From positions 1 through 29,693 of IMG/VR virus record IMGVR_UViG_3300001750_000018: 29,693 nt of DNA; one strand, given 5' to 3'. Source of the stretch: a virus. This document shows, in pieces, positions 7,711-15,499 of this stretch (position 1 is its first letter; every line of letters starts with the position of its first letter). The notes below the pieces were generated by a model. The model worked only from the letters and a program-made list of their open reading frames with translations. It was not told where the DNA came from and did not search any database. Both the position numbers and the translations under genes were made by a program.

Positions 7711-8268
7711 ATGACAAAAAATAAGTATTTTTGGCCAATTATGTATCTTGTATCAATTCTTTTAGGGAATCTTTTTGTACTCTGGTTTGGTATAGTTAAA
7801 GTTGCTGGGTTGGCTTTTCCTGCAGGAGTAATTTTTGTGGGGTTAACTTTTTCTTTTCGGGATTTTGTTCAAAGGAAATGGGGAGATAAAGCTTGCTGGC
7901 TTTGGATGATACTTGCTACTTTTATTACTTTTTTTTTAAATCAAAAAGTGGCTTTAGCATCGGTGGCAGCTTTTGGAGTTTCTGAATTTGTGGATTGGTA
8001 CATTTTTAAATATTTGAAAGTATCTTTGAAAAAACGAATAATTTTTTCAAATATTCTTTCATGTCCGTTGGATTCAATGATTTTTGTTTCCATTGCTTTT
8101 GGATGGTATTGGCCAGCTATTTGGGGGCAGGCTTTGATTAAATATGTATCAGGACTTTTTGTCTTACCATTTATTAAAGAAAAACGAATTCATTGGGATT
8201 TTACATTATCCACATTAGAGCCAGATGCCACAGGATGGTTGAAAGATTTAGAAGAGTTAATAGACTAA
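7711..8268 (+). CDS. VUT/YhhQ-family queuosine-precursor transporter-like protein
   Basis: This 185-residue membrane protein has four to five hydrophobic segments. The first pair (PIMYLVSILLGNLFVLWFG and FPAGVIFVGLTFSF) is followed by FRDFVQRKWG, the loop signature of the VUT/YhhQ family. In E. coli, YhhQ takes up preQ0 and preQ1, and related short members occur in phages. Placed among queC, folE and dpdA, the likely role is import of a 7-deazaguanine precursor from the host surroundings into the infected cell. A different small-molecule substrate cannot be excluded. Confidence 0.75.
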   Translation: MTKNKYFWPIMYLVSILLGNLFVLWFGIVKVAGLAFPAGVIFVGLTFSFRDFVQRKWGDKACWLWMILATFITFFLNQKVALASVAAFGVSEFVDWYIFKYLKVSLKKRIIFSNILSCPLDSMIFVSIAFGWYWPAIWGQALIKYVSGLFVLPFIKEKRIHWDFTLSTLEPDATGWLKDLEELID

Positions 8269-8271
8269 AAG

Positions 8272-8376
8272 ATGAAAATTTTCTTTGCTGGAAATGGTGG
8301 TTTAAGCCCTATTACCAGGGTTAATACTAATCGTTTATTCAGGGGTAGAATGCTTTCATATTTTGAAATATTGTGA
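8272..8376 (+). CDS. Mini-ORF 3, DpdA N-terminus-like (shortest)
   Basis: Only 34 residues: it opens MKIFFAGNGGL and ends GRMLSYFEIL, so it contains just the two conserved blocks and stops right after the second. That makes it the minimal form of the family. It starts three bases after the transporter stop; no strong ribosome site is visible. I cannot tell whether it is expressed. Confidence 0.45.
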   Translation: MKIFFAGNGGLSPITRVNTNRLFRGRMLSYFEIL

Positions 8377-8442
8377 TTCACCCCTGTGATAAACAATGGC
8401 GAAGATTAAAACGGTTTGGTATCTTTAAAAAGGAGAAATTAA

Positions 8443-8667
8443 ATGACACTTAAACAAAGTTGGGATCAACTCGGAAAAGAAAAGTCAAATTTTGATAAAA
8501 AAGAACTTTGGAAAGGAAATTGGGAATATACCGGAGTTCAGCCCCATTCTCAATCTGGTGAATTTAAACAAATTCTTGACAAAATGGATGAGATATTAAA
8601 AACGGTTAAAGCTGGTTTTAATCAAAATGGATATACTAAATCAAATGGAATATGGGTGAAGTTATGA
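8443..8667 (+). CDS. Hypothetical protein
   Basis: This 74-residue protein starts at ATG 8443 behind a good AAAAAGGAG. It is hydrophilic, with a helical middle (GEFKQILDKMDEILKTVKAG). I recognise no domain. The TGA overlaps the next start as ATGA, which ties it to the small gene and then to dpdA in one coupled set. Confidence 0.6.
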   Translation: MTLKQSWDQLGKEKSNFDKKELWKGNWEYTGVQPHSQSGEFKQILDKMDEILKTVKAGFNQNGYTKSNGIWVKL

Positions 8668-8870
8668 AAATTATTGAAATAAAAAAGGTGTTTATTCCAT
8701 TTGCTATCCATATAGAAACAGAAGATGAGATGTATAAATTTAAAGAAATATTGATATATGCCAGAGATTCTTTACAAAAAGAAGCATGTGATGAGGCTTT
8801 AAATTTGGTGGCACTCCTTGAAAATGGTATTGCCAAATTTGAATTGAGTAGTATACAGAGGATTGAATAA
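8664..8870 (+). CDS. Hypothetical protein upstream of dpdA
   Basis: This 68-residue protein begins with beta-like IIEIKKVFIPFAIHIET followed by two helices (DEMYKFKEILIYARDSLQ and KEACDEALNLVALLENGI). No family comes to mind. ATG 8664 overlaps the previous stop; ATG 8652 is an alternative. Its TAA shares one base with the dpdA ATG, so the two are translationally coupled. Confidence 0.55.
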   Translation: MKIIEIKKVFIPFAIHIETEDEMYKFKEILIYARDSLQKEACDEALNLVALLENGIAKFELSSIQRIE

Positions 8871-10945
8871 TGCACTTATTTTTTTATGGCAACACTGGGT
8901 TTCATTCAAAGGAAAGGGAAAGGGAGATTTGCTCTTTATTTAATAAAAGATTACATTCATTTGCCAGTCATTCTGTATTGAAGCATAAAGATATTACCGA
9001 ATGTTTTTGTATTAAACAAGAAAATGGGTATGAGTTTCCGATTAAAAAAGTTGATCAGTTAAAATGGTTATATAATAAAAAATGGAATATAGGTGAGTAT
9101 ATGAAAACTAAAAATAAACAAAATAAGGTAAATTTGTTTTTGGATTCTGGGGCTTATTCAGCTTGGTCACAAAATGCCGTAATTAATATTCACGAATATA
9201 TTGCATTTATTAAAAGTAATATTGAATATATTGATGTTTACGCAAATTTGGATGCCATTGGTGATCCAGATGAAACTTTGAAAAATCAACGGATAATGGA
9301 AAAAGCCGGATTGAGCCCATTACCTTGTTATCATTTTGGGGAACCGATTAAATATTTAAAAAAGTATTTGAAAGGATACAAGTATGTTGCCCTTGGTGGG
9401 ATGGTTCCAATATCAACAAAAGATTTGCGCCCCTGGCTTGATGATATCTTTTTAAATCATATTTGTGATAAAGATGGAATACCTCGGGTTAAGATTCATG
9501 GGTTTGGTATGACTTCCTTATCTCTGATGCTTCGGTATCCTTGGTATTGTATGACTGAAGAAGATCACGAAGTACTTACAAAATCAGGTTGGAAGTTTAA
9601 AAATGATTTAGAAGTTGGAGAAGATATTTTATGTTATTCACAAGGAAAAGCTCAGTGGGAGTCTATTCTTGAAATTCCAGTTTTTCCAGTAAAAAATATT
9701 GATTTGGTTGCAATGGATAATAGAAATTTTTCTGCAAGAGTTACTCACAATCATAATTGGGTAACAACTAATCAAAATAATAAAAAAGAAAATTGGAAAT
9801 TTAGAACAACTAATTCAATGAAAATTGGAGATTGTATTCCAAGAGTTGGTAAATATTCTTTTCCGGTTGAAAAAAAATACACAAATGAACAGGTTGAATT
9901 ACTTGCTTGGTTTTGGACAGATGGAAGTATTAAAAAAAGATCAAAATATAAAAAAGATTCTGTTATGTTATATCAATCTGATTCGGTTAATTTTGGGAAG
10001 GTGGAAAGGATTCAAAGAGCACTTGATGAATCACATGAAGCTCATTGTAAAGGTGAAAATTGGTTTGAATTATATGGGGAGATTCGTGATTTTTTATTGG
10101 AGATAGCTCCTAATAAAAAACTTCCTATCCATTTTATTTGGGACTTGACTAGAGATCAATTACAAAGATTTATTGATTGTTCAGTTTTAGCAGATGGGTC
10201 TATTACTAAATTAATTCGTAAAAAGGGTTTTGCAATAGCAGTATCAAGAAAAGTAAAAAAACATAATTTAGAAATAATTAGAATTGCTTGTTTACTTCTT
10301 GAAATTCCAACTTCAATTTATTCTACTAAGAAAGGGTTGAAAGGTTTAAATAGTTCTTCAGTTGATTGGATTTATTTTAAAGAAGTAAAACAAAAAGAAG
10401 TAAAGTATACTGGTAATTTATGGTGTGTCAGGGTACCTTCAAAGGCTTTTTTTACGAGATGTAATGATAAAATATATGTTACTGGTAATTCGGTTGATTC
10501 AACTTCATGGGTAATGACCGGTCGTATGGGTGGAATCTTGATCCCCAGAAGAAGTAATGGTCAATATGATTATCACAAAAACCCATTAAAAATAACGGTT
10601 AGTAGTAAATCACCAGCAGCAAAAAAGAAAGAAGCCCATTTCAAAACTTTCAGCCCAGTTCAACAGAAAATTTTTAAAAAGTATTATAAAGCAAAGGGCT
10701 TTAAAATGGGCAAATCATCATTCAGGAATGAAAACCCAGATACATATGTTTTAAAGAAAAATGAAAAATGGAATAAAAAGAAAGAAAGTATTGTTGAAAC
10801 AATTATTAAGCCGGGGCTTTGTAATGATTACAAAATGCGGGATGAATTGAACATTATTTATTTCTTGGATTTGGAAAAGAAAATGAAACCTTGGCCCTGG
10901 CCGTTTATATTGAAAAGCAGAATGAAAGGTTTTTTTGAAAAATGA
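8870..10945 (+). CDS. dpdA: DpdA-like DNA 7-deazaguanine transglycosylase precursor, intein-containing
   Basis: DpdA swaps guanine in DNA for a 7-deazaguanine base by the tRNA-guanine transglycosylase mechanism. The 691-residue precursor holds a 314-residue intein (227-540); spliced, the enzyme would be 377 residues, similar to phage DpdA. Visible family elements are LFLDSGAYSAW with Asp92, YANLDAIGDPDETL, VALGGM (base-binding Gly-Gly), the KIHGFGMTS strand, and YPWY joined to SVDSTSW across the intein. The Asp of SVDS (precursor residue 543, mature 229) corresponds to the nucleophile region of the transglycosylase fold. The N-terminal 35 residues are the template for six separate mini-ORFs nearby. 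The folE, queD, queE and queC genes in the window supply the base. Activity requires splicing. Confidence 0.88.
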   Translation: MHLFFYGNTGFHSKEREREICSLFNKRLHSFASHSVLKHKDITECFCIKQENGYEFPIKKVDQLKWLYNKKWNIGEYMKTKNKQNKVNLFLDSGAYSAWSQNAVINIHEYIAFIKSNIEYIDVYANLDAIGDPDETLKNQRIMEKAGLSPLPCYHFGEPIKYLKKYLKGYKYVALGGMVPISTKDLRPWLDDIFLNHICDKDGIPRVKIHGFGMTSLSLMLRYPWYCMTEEDHEVLTKSGWKFKNDLEVGEDILCYSQGKAQWESILEIPVFPVKNIDLVAMDNRNFSARVTHNHNWVTTNQNNKKENWKFRTTNSMKIGDCIPRVGKYSFPVEKKYTNEQVELLAWFWTDGSIKKRSKYKKDSVMLYQSDSVNFGKVERIQRALDESHEAHCKGENWFELYGEIRDFLLEIAPNKKLPIHFIWDLTRDQLQRFIDCSVLADGSITKLIRKKGFAIAVSRKVKKHNLEIIRIACLLLEIPTSIYSTKKGLKGLNSSSVDWIYFKEVKQKEVKYTGNLWCVRVPSKAFFTRCNDKIYVTGNSVDSTSWVMTGRMGGILIPRRSNGQYDYHKNPLKITVSSKSPAAKKKEAHFKTFSPVQQKIFKKYYKAKGFKMGKSSFRNENPDTYVLKKNEKWNKKKESIVETIIKPGLCNDYKMRDELNIIYFLDLEKKMKPWPWPFILKSRMKGFFEK
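9548..10489 (+). mobile_element. Intein with LAGLIDADG homing endonuclease, inside dpdA
   Basis: The element spans Cys227 to Asn540 of the precursor. Block A begins at CMTEEDHEVLTKSGW, block B is VTHNHNW (Thr and His in the expected TxxH pattern), and the end is WCVRVPSKAFFTRC followed by IYVTGN and extein Ser. Two LAGLIDADG-type helices are visible, ELLAWFWTDGS (about 9892-9924) and FIDCSVLADGS (about 10169-10201), each keeping its acidic residue. The residue before the terminal Asn is Gly rather than the usual His, a variation found in some splicing-competent inteins. The insertion point is exactly at the conserved SVDSTSW motif, as expected for a homing element in an essential site. Confidence 0.9.
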
Positions 10946-11283
10946 TAAAAAGAAACTTTGAAATCTGGAAACAAATAACAGGACTTGATTACTATTTTAT
11001 TTCAAATCTGGGCAGAGTTAAGTCGTGTGAAATTGCTAATTTTGGTAAAAGAGTTCCTGCTTTTTTGAACGAAAGATTTTTGCCAATTGAAAAGGATGAA
11101 AAGGGTCTTTCATTTGTTGTTATTAATGATAGAGAAGAATATCATGTATTATACATACATCATTTGGTTTTGCTTCATTTTAAGCCACCAATGCCTGCAT
11201 TGTTATATCAATATAAAGTTCATTTTAAAGATGGGGATAAAACCAATAATTGGAGTAGTAATCTTTCGTGGGTAAAGAAATGA
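10942..11283 (+). CDS. NUMOD4/HNH-type homing endonuclease-like protein, short form
   Basis: This 113-residue protein begins IKRNFEIWKQITGLDYYFIS, then NLGRVKS, the NUMOD4 pattern, and ends with a VHFKDGDKTNNW...NLSWV segment that matches the HNH core. The first HNH His is not evident, since KVHFKDGD replaces the usual (C/V)NHxDGD spacing. It stops right after the core and lacks the C-terminal helix-turn-helix present in the two related genes at 11757 and 17939. It is either a truncated or a minimal form. ATGA overlap with the dpdA stop and with mini-ORF 4 places it in a coupled chain. Confidence 0.7.
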   Translation: MIKRNFEIWKQITGLDYYFISNLGRVKSCEIANFGKRVPAFLNERFLPIEKDEKGLSFVVINDREEYHVLYIHHLVLLHFKPPMPALLYQYKVHFKDGDKTNNWSSNLSWVKK

Positions 11284-11459
11284 AAATTTATCTGGCAAGT
11301 ACCGCCCCAGGGACTGAAGCCACTTCAGGAAAAAGGATGTGTGATATAAAAGAACGCCTTTTAAGCTATTGGAGTATCAAGATTAATGATTTATATTGCG
11401 GCAATGTTTTCAAAGAAATACGGCGCATTAATCATAGATTATTAGGGGTAAAGAAATGA
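11280..11459 (+). CDS. Mini-ORF 4, DpdA N-terminus-like
   Basis: This 59-residue frame opens MKIYLASTAPG and has KERLLSYWSIKI at the second conserved block. The helix between the blocks is about four residues longer than in DpdA. A basic tail (RRINHRLLGVKK) follows. It begins in the stop of the HNH gene and ends in the start of mini-ORF 5, with GGGGTAAAGAA before the next ATG. Confidence 0.6.
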   Translation: MKIYLASTAPGTEATSGKRMCDIKERLLSYWSIKINDLYCGNVFKEIRRINHRLLGVKK

Positions 11460-11611
11460 AAATTATATTAGCAGGAAGTGTGGCTGGAAAAACAAAAGAA
11501 AGGGAGTTCTTGCTTCGTAAAAATCATAGATTACTTTCGTTTTATGAAATTAATGCAAAGTTGTTTAATGCTTTGCTTTCTTTTAAAATAATAAAAAAGG
11601 CCAAACGATGA
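11456..11611 (+). CDS. Mini-ORF 5, DpdA N-terminus-like
   Basis: This 51-residue frame opens MKIILAGSVAGKTKERE and has RKNHRLLSFYEI at the second block, matching the DpdA layout with the same Lys-Glu-Arg-Glu charge pattern. The remainder is a hydrophobic then basic helix. It is coupled by ATGA to mini-ORFs 4 and 6. Confidence 0.6.
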   Translation: MKIILAGSVAGKTKEREFLLRKNHRLLSFYEINAKLFNALLSFKIIKKAKR

Positions 11612-11760
11612 GGATTTATTTAGCTACCTGGCTTTTGGAACCAGGGCAAGGAAAATCACTTACTAAGCAAAAGGCAAAAGAAAGATTGATAAGTTATTTT
11701 CATACTCTTACTAAAGCAGATCAGGTCAAAAAATATGTGCGGAAGGGTCTTAATAAATGA
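11608..11760 (+). CDS. Mini-ORF 6, DpdA N-terminus-like
   Basis: This 50-residue frame opens MRIYLATW and has KERLISYFHTL at the second block. It is the most divergent copy, with no AG after the first strand. The tail is basic (KKYVRKGLNK). ATGA overlaps join it to mini-ORF 5 and to the frameshifted HNH gene. Confidence 0.55.
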   Translation: MRIYLATWLLEPGQGKSLTKQKAKERLISYFHTLTKADQVKKYVRKGLNK

Positions 11761-12267
11761 AAAGAAATACCGAAAGATGGAAAGATATTGAGGGTTTTTT
11801 TGTATTATCAAATTTCATGTTTTGGTAGAGTTAGATTGTTTAAAGGGAAGATTACAAGAATATTAAAACACGCTAAAAATTTAGGAGGTAGAAAGTATGT
11901 TGGACTTTATCAAGATAAAACCTTTTATCATAAAGATATCCATTTATTGGTTTTAATTCATTTTGGTCCACCAAAACCATCACCAATTCATGAATGTAAT
12001 CACAAAGATGGTAATTGTGGTAATAATTGGTGGAATAATCTTGAGTGGATGACTCATCAAGAAAATATGATACATGCTGCAGAAAATAATTTAATGCCAT
12101 ATGGGATAAGTCATCCTGGATGTAAATTATCTGAATATCAAGTTAACAGGATAAGAAAATTGTATAAAAGTGGAAAGTATAGTCAAGAAAAATTAGCAAA
12201 AAGATTTGAGGTTGCTCAAACAACTATTTCACGAATAATTAGAAAAATAAGATGGAAACACCTTTAA
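11757..12267 (+). pseudogene. NUMOD4/HNH homing endonuclease, frameshifted at a T7 run
   Basis: The ATG at 11757 opens MKRNTERWKDIEGF, the same N-terminus as the related genes at 10942 and 17939. That frame then leaves the family and stops 23 codons in. From the T run at 11795-11801 the +1-related frame continues with YYQISCFGRVR, then HECNHKDGNCGNNWWNNLEW (HNH core) and a helix-turn-helix ending WKHL. With six instead of seven T the two halves join exactly as GFLYYQISCFGRV, aligned with GFSNYEISNFGRV of the 17939 protein. It is a one-base frameshift, a slippery-run switch, or a homopolymer sequencing error. A TTG at 11788 could start the long frame alone. Confidence 0.75.
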
Positions 12268-12282
12268 AAAAGGAGTGAACAA

Positions 12283-12501
12283 ATGAGTAAAGAAATTACT
12301 TTAGAGGAAGCCAGAAATTTGGTGGATACATTTAACAGTAAATATTATGAAGCCTGTGACCAAATCAGATCAGCTGCCAGGGCGGGAAAAGAAGGCGTTA
12401 ATATTGAAAAGATGTCGGTTGCTGACTCAACCAGATTGGAGCGAGCAGGATTCTGTATTACCATGAAATCAACAGGTATTGCTTGGGTTTTTTGGGGTTA
12501 A
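12283..12501 (+). CDS. Hypothetical protein
   Basis: This 72-residue protein starts at ATG 12283 behind AAAAAGGAGTGAACAA. It has two helices (ITLEEARNLVDTFNSKYYEA and the stretch after it) and ends with SVADSTRLERAGFCITMKST, a pattern suggesting a compact alpha-beta fold. I recognise no family. Its normal ribosome site and composition argue for a real gene sitting between homing-endonuclease fragments. Confidence 0.6.
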   Translation: MSKEITLEEARNLVDTFNSKYYEACDQIRSAARAGKEGVNIEKMSVADSTRLERAGFCITMKSTGIAWVFWG

Positions 12502-12502
12502 T

Positions 12503-12706
12503 ATGTTATTTTTTAAAGGGGAACTTATTAAAGCAGGAACTGGGAGTGCTCATCACAAATCAAAAATGACTGAGTTAACAGTATCAAGAATGCGAGATAA
12601 ATATGCAGAGGGGGGTTATACTTACAAAAAATTAGGAAAGTTATATGGAATAAGTATGGATCATGTTGGTAAAATAATACGTCGTGAAAAATGGAAACAT
12701 ATATAA
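12503..12706 (+). CDS. Free helix-turn-helix protein, HNH endonuclease C-terminus-like
   Basis: This 67-residue protein starts at ATG 12503. Its last 50 residues (KSKMTELTVSRMRDKYAEGG, then KKLGKLYGISMDHVGKIIRR and WKHI) align with the C-terminal DNA-binding domain of the HNH proteins ending at 12267 and 18451. It lacks NUMOD4 and HNH parts. It could be the DNA-binding remnant of a lost homing endonuclease or a reused repressor-like protein. It begins one base after the previous stop. Confidence 0.6.
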   Translation: MLFFKGELIKAGTGSAHHKSKMTELTVSRMRDKYAEGGYTYKKLGKLYGISMDHVGKIIRREKWKHI

Positions 12707-12718
12707 AAGGAAAAAATA

Positions 12719-13735
12719 ATGAAAATTAAAAAAGAACAATTTCTTGAAAAATTGGATGCCATTAAACCAGGACTTTCAAATAAGGATATTATTGAGTTTG
12801 CCGATTCGGTTACATTTATAGATGGTTTAATGATCACTTACAATGATGTAATTGCGGTTAAATGCCCCCTTGACCATTCTTTTACTGGAACTGTAAAAGC
12901 TGACAAACTCCATGCCCATATTCAAAAGGTAATTCCTGATTCTGATGGGTATATCAAAGTGGTGATGAAAGGGAAAGACCTGCTGATTAAAAGTAGTAAA
13001 TCAAAAGCTGGATTGCCTATTAATCCAGAAGGACAAGTCAGTTTGGAAGAACTTGGAGCCCCTGTTAAAAAATGGAAAAAATTACCAAGTGATTTTACCG
13101 AAGGAATCAGACTTAGTATTTTTGCTGCCGGATCTGATGCCTCTGCACCTAAATTGACCTGTCTTCATATTGCTGGTGATCAAGTTCAAAGTTCAAATGG
13201 TCACCGGGGTTTTAAATATAAAATGGAAAAGGTTATTAACAAGGAATTTCTTTTACCGGCTACTTCTGCCCCATCCATTTTGAATCACCCGATTACTACA
13301 TATTCAATTACGAAAAATTGGGTTCATTTCAAAACAAAAGATAATGTGATTATATCCTGCAGGATGTATGCAAATACTTCATTTCCAGATACTTCTTTTT
13401 TGTATGATATCAAAGGAAAATCATTGAGTTTTCCAGATAAATTAAAAGGGGTGATTGATCGGGCTGTTGATTTTATTGGTGAAGATGAAGACGAAAAAAA
13501 TATACATCTTTCTATTAAAAAAGAATCTATGAAAGTGAAAAGTAAATGTATCCAGGGTTGGTTTGAAGAAAAGATTTCAACTAAATCAAAAAGGAAAGTA
13601 AAATTTGAGATTAATCCGTTTTTCCTTAAAGATATTTTAAAAAGCAGTATGGTGGCAAAGCTGGATAATAAAAACGGGCTTTTAAAATTTAAATCTGATA
13701 AATGGGAATATGTTGTCAATATTTCTCCGGAATAA
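12719..13735 (+). CDS. DNA polymerase sliding clamp (DnaN-like)
   Basis: This 338-residue protein resembles the bacterial beta clamp that tethers the polymerase to DNA. Length is near the 366 of DnaN. The clearest part is the central domain, where KLTCLHIAGDQVQSSNGHRG matches the LxCxxI...ATDxxRL pattern of the second clamp domain, followed by EFLLPA; alternating strands run through the whole protein. The similarity is distant and no single residue is diagnostic. Context supports it strongly: exonuclease, polymerase and clamp loader follow directly. AAAAGGAAAAATA precedes the ATG. Confidence 0.72.
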   Translation: MKIKKEQFLEKLDAIKPGLSNKDIIEFADSVTFIDGLMITYNDVIAVKCPLDHSFTGTVKADKLHAHIQKVIPDSDGYIKVVMKGKDLLIKSSKSKAGLPINPEGQVSLEELGAPVKKWKKLPSDFTEGIRLSIFAAGSDASAPKLTCLHIAGDQVQSSNGHRGFKYKMEKVINKEFLLPATSAPSILNHPITTYSITKNWVHFKTKDNVIISCRMYANTSFPDTSFLYDIKGKSLSFPDKLKGVIDRAVDFIGEDEDEKNIHLSIKKESMKVKSKCIQGWFEEKISTKSKRKVKFEINPFFLKDILKSSMVAKLDNKNGLLKFKSDKWEYVVNISPE

Positions 13736-13746
13736 AAGGTAATCTT

Positions 13747-14970
13747 ATGAAACCTTTTTTTGATAAAAAAGATGTAAAAAGTGATCAGATCACTAAAATT
13801 CCTTTAAGCTGTGCGTCTTGTGGTTTGTCCAAAAAAGCAAAAGTAGGTAGGATTAAACCATGGGGTAAATTTGGTAAAAGGATTTTAATTATTGGTGAAG
13901 CCCCAACAAAAAAGGAAGATCGAGCACGGAAACCTTGGCAAGGGGGGAAGGGTGAATTGATAAAAGATATTTTTAAACAGGTTGGTATTAATCTTTACCA
14001 AGATGCTTTGACTACTTTTGCGGTCACTTGCCCTATTCCCAAAGATAGTAAACCAGAAGAAAAAGAAGTGATGTGTTGCAGAAAAAATGTTAAAAAAATT
14101 ATAAAAGAATATAAACCAAAATTGGTATTTTTAGTGGGGGCAGCTGCTATTCAATCTGTGATTGGTGCAAATTGGAAAAAGGGGTTGGGAGGCATGGAAA
14201 GGTGGAGGGGTTGGGTAATTCCTGATAGAAATTTTGATACATGGATTTGCCCTATTTTTTCTCCCAAATATGTGGAAACTCGTGATATTTATAAAAAAAT
14301 TAATTTGGCTGAAGTTGTTTGGTTGCTTGATATCAAAGCCGGATTAGCAAAGTTAAATACTTCAATAAAATATACTGATGAAAAAAAATATATTACTTAT
14401 ATTGAATCTGATAAACATTTTAGATCAATTTACCCAAGGCTTATGAAAGCAGATTTGATGTCATTTGATTATGAGGGTACTGGATTAAAGCCCCATAAAA
14501 AGGGGCATGTGATTACGAATACATCAGCCTGTATTGGAGAAAAAGAATGCTATTCGTGGATGAACAATGGTTACAGAAATAAGCTTTTTAAAAGAGTTCT
14601 TGAAAACCCAAATGTGAAAAAGAGTGCTCATAATTTAAGTTTTGAAAATATGTGGTCACTAATAATTTTGAAAGCAAAGGTGGCAAATTGGTATTGGGAT
14701 ACGATGGTCAATGCTCATATATTGGATAATAGAAAAGGAGTGAATGGCTTAAAATTTCAAACTTATGTGAATTTTGGGGTATCTGATTATGATTCACATG
14801 TAAGCCCTTTCTTACAATCAGGGGATGAGTTTGGTGCAAATTCTTTTAATGATATCCTTCGATATATAAAAAATTATGGTGAAAAATCTATTTTAACTTA
14901 TTGTGGACTTGATTCAATTTATGGATTTGGGTTGACTTTATTACAAATGGAAATGATGAAAAGAGGTTGA
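13747..14970 (+). CDS. Uracil-DNA glycosylase-like domain fused to DnaQ-like 3'-5' exonuclease
   Basis: This 407-residue protein combines two domains. Residues 20-190 resemble family 4/5 uracil-DNA glycosylases: Cys22 and Cys25, ILIIGEAP at 46-53 followed by the ED...PWQGGKGELI loop, and VTCP near 93-96 with CC at 110-111, possible iron-sulfur ligands. Residues from about 235 form a DEDD exonuclease: FDYEGTGL (Asp241, Glu243), SAHNLSFEN and YCGLDSIYGFG. Some SPO1-like phage polymerases carry a UDG-like domain before exonuclease and polymerase, and here the polymerase part is a separate gene 529 bases further on. I chose ATG 13747 because AAAAGG lies upstream and the 13702 start would overlap the clamp gene. 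Confidence 0.8.
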   Translation: MKPFFDKKDVKSDQITKIPLSCASCGLSKKAKVGRIKPWGKFGKRILIIGEAPTKKEDRARKPWQGGKGELIKDIFKQVGINLYQDALTTFAVTCPIPKDSKPEEKEVMCCRKNVKKIIKEYKPKLVFLVGAAAIQSVIGANWKKGLGGMERWRGWVIPDRNFDTWICPIFSPKYVETRDIYKKINLAEVVWLLDIKAGLAKLNTSIKYTDEKKYITYIESDKHFRSIYPRLMKADLMSFDYEGTGLKPHKKGHVITNTSACIGEKECYSWMNNGYRNKLFKRVLENPNVKKSAHNLSFENMWSLIILKAKVANWYWDTMVNAHILDNRKGVNGLKFQTYVNFGVSDYDSHVSPFLQSGDEFGANSFNDILRYIKNYGEKSILTYCGLDSIYGFGLTLLQMEMMKRG

Positions 14971-14971
14971 A

Positions 14972-15499
14972 ATGACAAATTTAAAAAGATTTAATAAAGC
15001 CCAATTGAATAAACCAGCATGGGTTGGTGATATTGATTTGACTAAATGTAAAGATGGGTTAGTTTATCAAATTTATCAATGCAGAAAGTGTATTATTGAA
15101 TTCAAGGAAGATAAAGCCAGGGAAAACAGAAAAAAATATTTACTTTTGCCTGGCAATAAAAAGAAACAAATGGTTGAAGTTTGTACTTGTGAAAACCCAA
15201 CTCCATTTTTGATTAAATATAAAAGATGTAAATGTGGGGCAGAATTTTGGGGGTTTTATTTAAGGGAAAACCCAACTTGTAGAATATGCAGTAAATTTAG
15301 TGAAAGTTCTGAGCCAGAAAAAGGGACTAAATATTATAGATTGGGAAAATTTTATAAACAGACAGAAGATGATTTATCAAGTTCTGAAACATGGGATTGT
15401 TTAAATCGTAATATTTGTCTTGAATCAATGAAACATCAAGGAAGTAGTAAAATGTTGGCTTGCTTAGATTGTCCTTATTATGAAAAAGGAAGTTTATAA
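14972..15499 (+). CDS. Cys-rich zinc-binding-like protein between exonuclease and polymerase
   Basis: This 175-residue protein has many paired Cys: CRKC, CTC, CKC, CRIC and CLDC, plus single Cys, in the order expected for two or three zinc ribbons. No catalytic motif is visible. It is placed between the two parts of the split polymerase and overlaps the polymerase start by one base (TAATG), so all three are likely made together. A role as a polymerase accessory or DNA-binding factor is inferred only from position. Confidence 0.7.
   Translation: MTNLKRFNKAQLNKPAWVGDIDLTKCKDGLVYQIYQCRKCIIEFKEDKARENRKKYLLLPGNKKKQMVEVCTCENPTPFLIKYKRCKCGAEFWGFYLRENPTCRICSKFSESSEPEKGTKYYRLGKFYKQTEDDLSSSETWDCLNRNICLESMKHQGSSKMLACLDCPYYEKGSL

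Noticed and set aside
8397-8429. Ten-codon ATG frame upstream of the 8443 gene
   Set aside because: Too short and without a ribosome site or family resemblance.
9825-10106. Forward frame of 93 residues inside the intein
   Set aside because: It overlaps the LAGLIDADG region in another frame, has no domain and no good ribosome site.
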